From positions 20,656 to 84,655 of the forward strand of contig RXOD01003797.1 in assembly GCA_005223375.1 (NCBI GenBank): a stretch of 64,000 nucleotides of DNA, in the 5' to 3' direction. The notes below the pieces were generated by a model. The model was given only the letters and a program-made list of their open reading frames with translations. It did no database searches and was not told where the DNA came from. How positions within the stretch are numbered: the stretch's first letter is position 1; each line of letters opens with the position of its first letter. Made by a program: the position numbers and the translations under genes. The stretch comes from Amoebophrya sp. AT5.2 (taxonomy: Eukaryota; Sar; Dinophyceae; Syndiniales; Amoebophryaceae). This document shows, piece after piece, positions 61,445 to 64,000 of this stretch.

Positions 61445-63941
61445 ATGGCGGCTTCATCTTCGTCTTCGTCCGCTGCCACCACCCATCATTTGGCTCCTGT
61501 TCGTGGAGCCTCCAGACCAGTACCTTCGAGCCGAGAAGGCAGTCCTGCGAATGCGCCGAGGGGCACTGTAGATCTCGTGCCCAGCGAAAAGAGGAAGAAC
61601 AAGAGAAAGACGAAGAGGAAGAACAAGAAAAACGAAAAGTTGGCTGGCGCAAACGAGCCAGCGACGGAGCAGCACCAGCAGAAGCAGGAGCAGCAGCAGC
61701 AGGGGGCCATCAACATGAGTCCTACTTTTCCGGCGCGCGTGGAGGACGAGGCGGTGCGCGACCTGAAAAAGTGCATCGACAAGACGTTTAGCAGGGGACC
61801 CCACCAGCGCGCGGCGCGCAGCGGCAGCGAGCCGGATTTGCGTCGCGAGCGGCTGCGCACTGCCGGCGGCATAGCGCAGCCCGGAGGCTTTCGCCGCCAT
61901 TTCATTCTGGCCCGCGATCGAGCGCACGCGGTGGAACGGGACCACGACCACCAGCGCGCGCCGTCTTCCTACTTAGCATCGTCCTCCAGCACGGCGACCA
62001 TGAATAAAACTCACGAGCAGCACCGCGGCCGCGCACAATCGAGCAATGTGAGGCTGAAGGCGCGAGTAGAGCAACATCAGACTCAGACACCCACGACCTC
62101 CGTCCAACCGGAAAAGGAGCCGGGAGACAAGCGGAAGCGGAAGCGCTCTGCAAGTAAGAGCAAAACAGTGCTTCCTGCTAATCCAGGAGGGCCTGAGCCT
62201 GTTCTTGATATTGGCTTTGGCAAGAACAGCAGGAAAGAAAACGATGAGGCAGTTGAAATGCCAGCTGCAACGCCGGCGCAGGCGGGCGACAGTATGTCGT
62301 GCCAGCAGCGTGGCGATCTGCGACGCCGCGAAGACCATGAGATGCTGGCAAGTGTTGACGCGGGAGCAGGAGTAGGGATCGACCGCGCGCAGGCGCACCA
62401 CACAGCAGGACAAATAAGTTGTGAGCTTCCTCCCTTCAGCCCCGTTGGCAGTTCGTCTTTCCTGTATGGCGCCAGCAGCTGCACCACTTCTGAGTATCGA
62501 AATCTGCTAGGCTCTGCATCCGTCGAGACAGCCACGGCACCAGACCACGTGGCGTCGCTGCTTCCGAACAAGATGCGCTGTGGAGTGTTTTTCTCTAGGG
62601 TCGAGTCCGCGTCCGCGGCCGTACCCAACGTGATGGACTCGAAGGTGGATCCGGCTTTTGAGTCAGCGCCGGCGGACAATTTCGAGCCGCGGCGAGGAGA
62701 GAAGGTGGATCAGCTGCAGCAGGACTTCCTAGACTTACCAACAAGTGAGGCCGCTGACGACGTGAACGACACGCAAAACTACCGCTTGCTTCGTCTAGAA
62801 GAGTACCCTGCTTCGATTTCGATAGTACCGATGATCCAGCACCAGCAGCCGACGGGTCCCGGACTTTCAGCCTCGGATCCTGATTCGAGCGCGGACTCTT
62901 CGCCGGTGCTTGTTCTTGCGGATTGCGCCACAGTCGTTGGCGGAGTCGGGAGCGGGACGCAGCGACTATGAAGGGACCAGGTGGTAAGAAAGTAACCAAC
63001 TGCATGCGCGAGGCAATGGGCCCCCTTGGGTGGCGAGGGCGTCAAAGCGCTCCGAAAAGCGCCCCCGGGCGGGTAGTTCAGAGATCTCTCATTGTGGGGA
63101 GTAGACGAGGCAGGCGGCACGATGAGAGCTATGGGGGGGTGGGGGTAGCGGGAGCAGGTCAGTTACTAGAATGGTGATAGAGTAGGGCGAAAGAAGGCGC
63201 ATAGAGATAGAGTGGCGCAGCTCTGCTCCTGTCGGCGGTAGGGCGCAACGGGAACGGTGCCAGGCCTTCCAACCGCAGAAAGCCGCCTCTGCCCTTTTCT
63301 TTTTAGGACCACGCCAGAGCGAAACCCGAAGGAAGTGCGCCCAAAAAATTTCACTATACCACTTTCTTAAGTAGCCACTTTCTTACCACTTGGCCCCACC
63401 ATAGCGACCGCATCAGCACTTGCAGCCAGCTGCATCTGCTCGGGGAGGCTCTCCGTCTCCGGCGCGCAAACGCTGCACGACCCACGAGTTGACGCCGCAC
63501 GACCCACGAGTACAGAACGGTCAGCAGCTCCAAAAACCACAAGAAGCGACCGCCGTGCCACTGCCGTCGGAGAGCGAAACAGGTGGACGACATGAAAGAG
63601 AAGATCTTCCAGGAGATAGCAGTAAAAGAACAAATACATCAGAGCAACACCAAGACCTCGACCTCGACCTGCCGCGGAAGAAACTACTAAACCGCCAGCA
63701 CCCGCCAACCGCACCGCCCCCGCGCGTTCCCGCTCGCAAAGCGGACAGAAACCTGCGCGACGATGATCGACGAGCTAGTGGTAGAGCACGAGCTCCGGGT
63801 GCGGCCCCCGCCACAGCCGTCGTGACAAAGCACGCGAAGGCGAAGTCGAAGGACCCGAAGCCAAACTACAACTACGCCCGGATACCGCTCAAAAAACCGA
63901 AGTTACAGCTCAAAAAATGCATTCTTAGACGCATCTTTTAA
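61445..63941 (+). CDS. Basic low-complexity protein of unknown function, split by an introner
   Basis: The proposed exons are 61445-62966 and 63409-63941, giving 684 aa. The first exon begins MAASSSSSSAATTHH, then a Lys/Arg run (KRKNKRKTKRKNKKNEK, about residues 43-60) resembling a nuclear localisation signal. Gln-rich and Arg/His-rich stretches follow, and an acidic region with PTSEAADDVNDTQNYRLL. The second exon is Arg/Pro/Ser-rich and ends in KKPKLQLKKCILRRIF. No domain was recognised. Without splicing the frame stops at 62969, inside the left end of the TIR element. Removing the element plus one GCGAC copy continues the frame (GTQR|PHQHLQPAA) for another 177 codons. An alternative is a 508-aa protein ending at 62971 with the rest untranslated, but the long open continuation in the predicted frame argues for splicing. 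Confidence 0.55.
62967..63403 (+). mobile_element. Introner-like TIR element, copy 2 (437 bp)
   Basis: The ends are inverted repeats over about 27 bp with four mismatches. The left end starts TATGAAGGGACCAGG and the right end is the complement of TATGGTGGGGCCAAG; both then continue GTGGTAAGAAAGT. The flanking direct repeat GCGAC is exact at 62962-62966 and 63404-63408. A second CTTTCTTAAG copy just inside the right TIR suggests local duplication. Internal sequence aligns in order with copy 1 at 7,407 but is clearly diverged. There is no coding frame for a transposase. No register of the junction gives GT-AG; the closest has AG at the 3' end only (CG-AG). Confidence 0.82.
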
Positions 63942-64000
63942 AAACGGCCGTCCCCCTTTTTGGCCCTTTTGGGGCGTTTTTTGCCCCTCCTGTCATCAGA

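Overview
This is nuclear DNA of a protist, most likely an alveolate and, within that group, most like a parasitic dinoflagellate of the Syndiniales (Amoebophrya type). No marker gene proves the taxon. The inference rests on four things. All ten genes that I can support lie on the + strand, like a dinoflagellate unidirectional gene array. The proteins are very long and rich in low-complexity sequence. Canonical GT-AG introns sit beside a second intron class with terminal inverted repeats (TIRs) and 5-bp target-site duplications (TSDs), which are the hallmarks of introner elements. One gene carries a ParB/sulfiredoxin-like DNRRLYCLQ domain of a kind I associate with dinoflagellates. No tRNA, rRNA, CRISPR, operon or bacterial feature was seen.

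Layout: 0.85-5.4 kb, a 1,531-aa protein with a divergent caspase/legumain-fold (clan CD) His...Cys pair. 6.6-10.1 kb, a four-exon gene for an Arg-rich protein with a split ParB-like domain, interrupted by introner copy 1. 10.9-12.6 kb, a three-exon 2-oxoglutarate/Fe(II) dioxygenase. 13.4-18.3 kb, an SR-rich low-complexity gene of about five exons. 19.9-22.3 kb, a two-exon protein with an N-terminal U1/matrin-like zinc finger. 23.8-26.5 kb, a gene of about 855 aa with divergent C-terminal ankyrin-like repeats and one in-frame stop that is probably intronic. 27.7-41.5 kb, a two-exon gene for a giant protein of about 4,567 aa with an IQ motif and an internal duplication. 42.6-52.2 kb, a five-exon unconventional myosin of about 2,856 aa. 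54.4-59.9 kb, a secreted MORN-repeat plus papain-like cysteine protease fusion of about 1,741 aa. 61.4-63.9 kb, a basic low-complexity protein interrupted by introner copy 2.

The exon models come from joining open frames at splice signals and checking phase by hand; there is no transcript evidence. The genes do not form an obvious pathway. Two are protease-like, one is a motor, and several are probably cytoskeletal, nuclear or scaffold proteins of unknown role.

The most interesting structure is the pair of related TIR elements at 7,407-7,975 and 62,967-63,403. Each sits inside a gene and is flanked by a perfect 5-bp duplication. Precise removal of the element plus one duplication copy restores the reading frame in both genes, and in the first it also rebuilds a conserved domain. 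Neither junction can be drawn as GT-AG.
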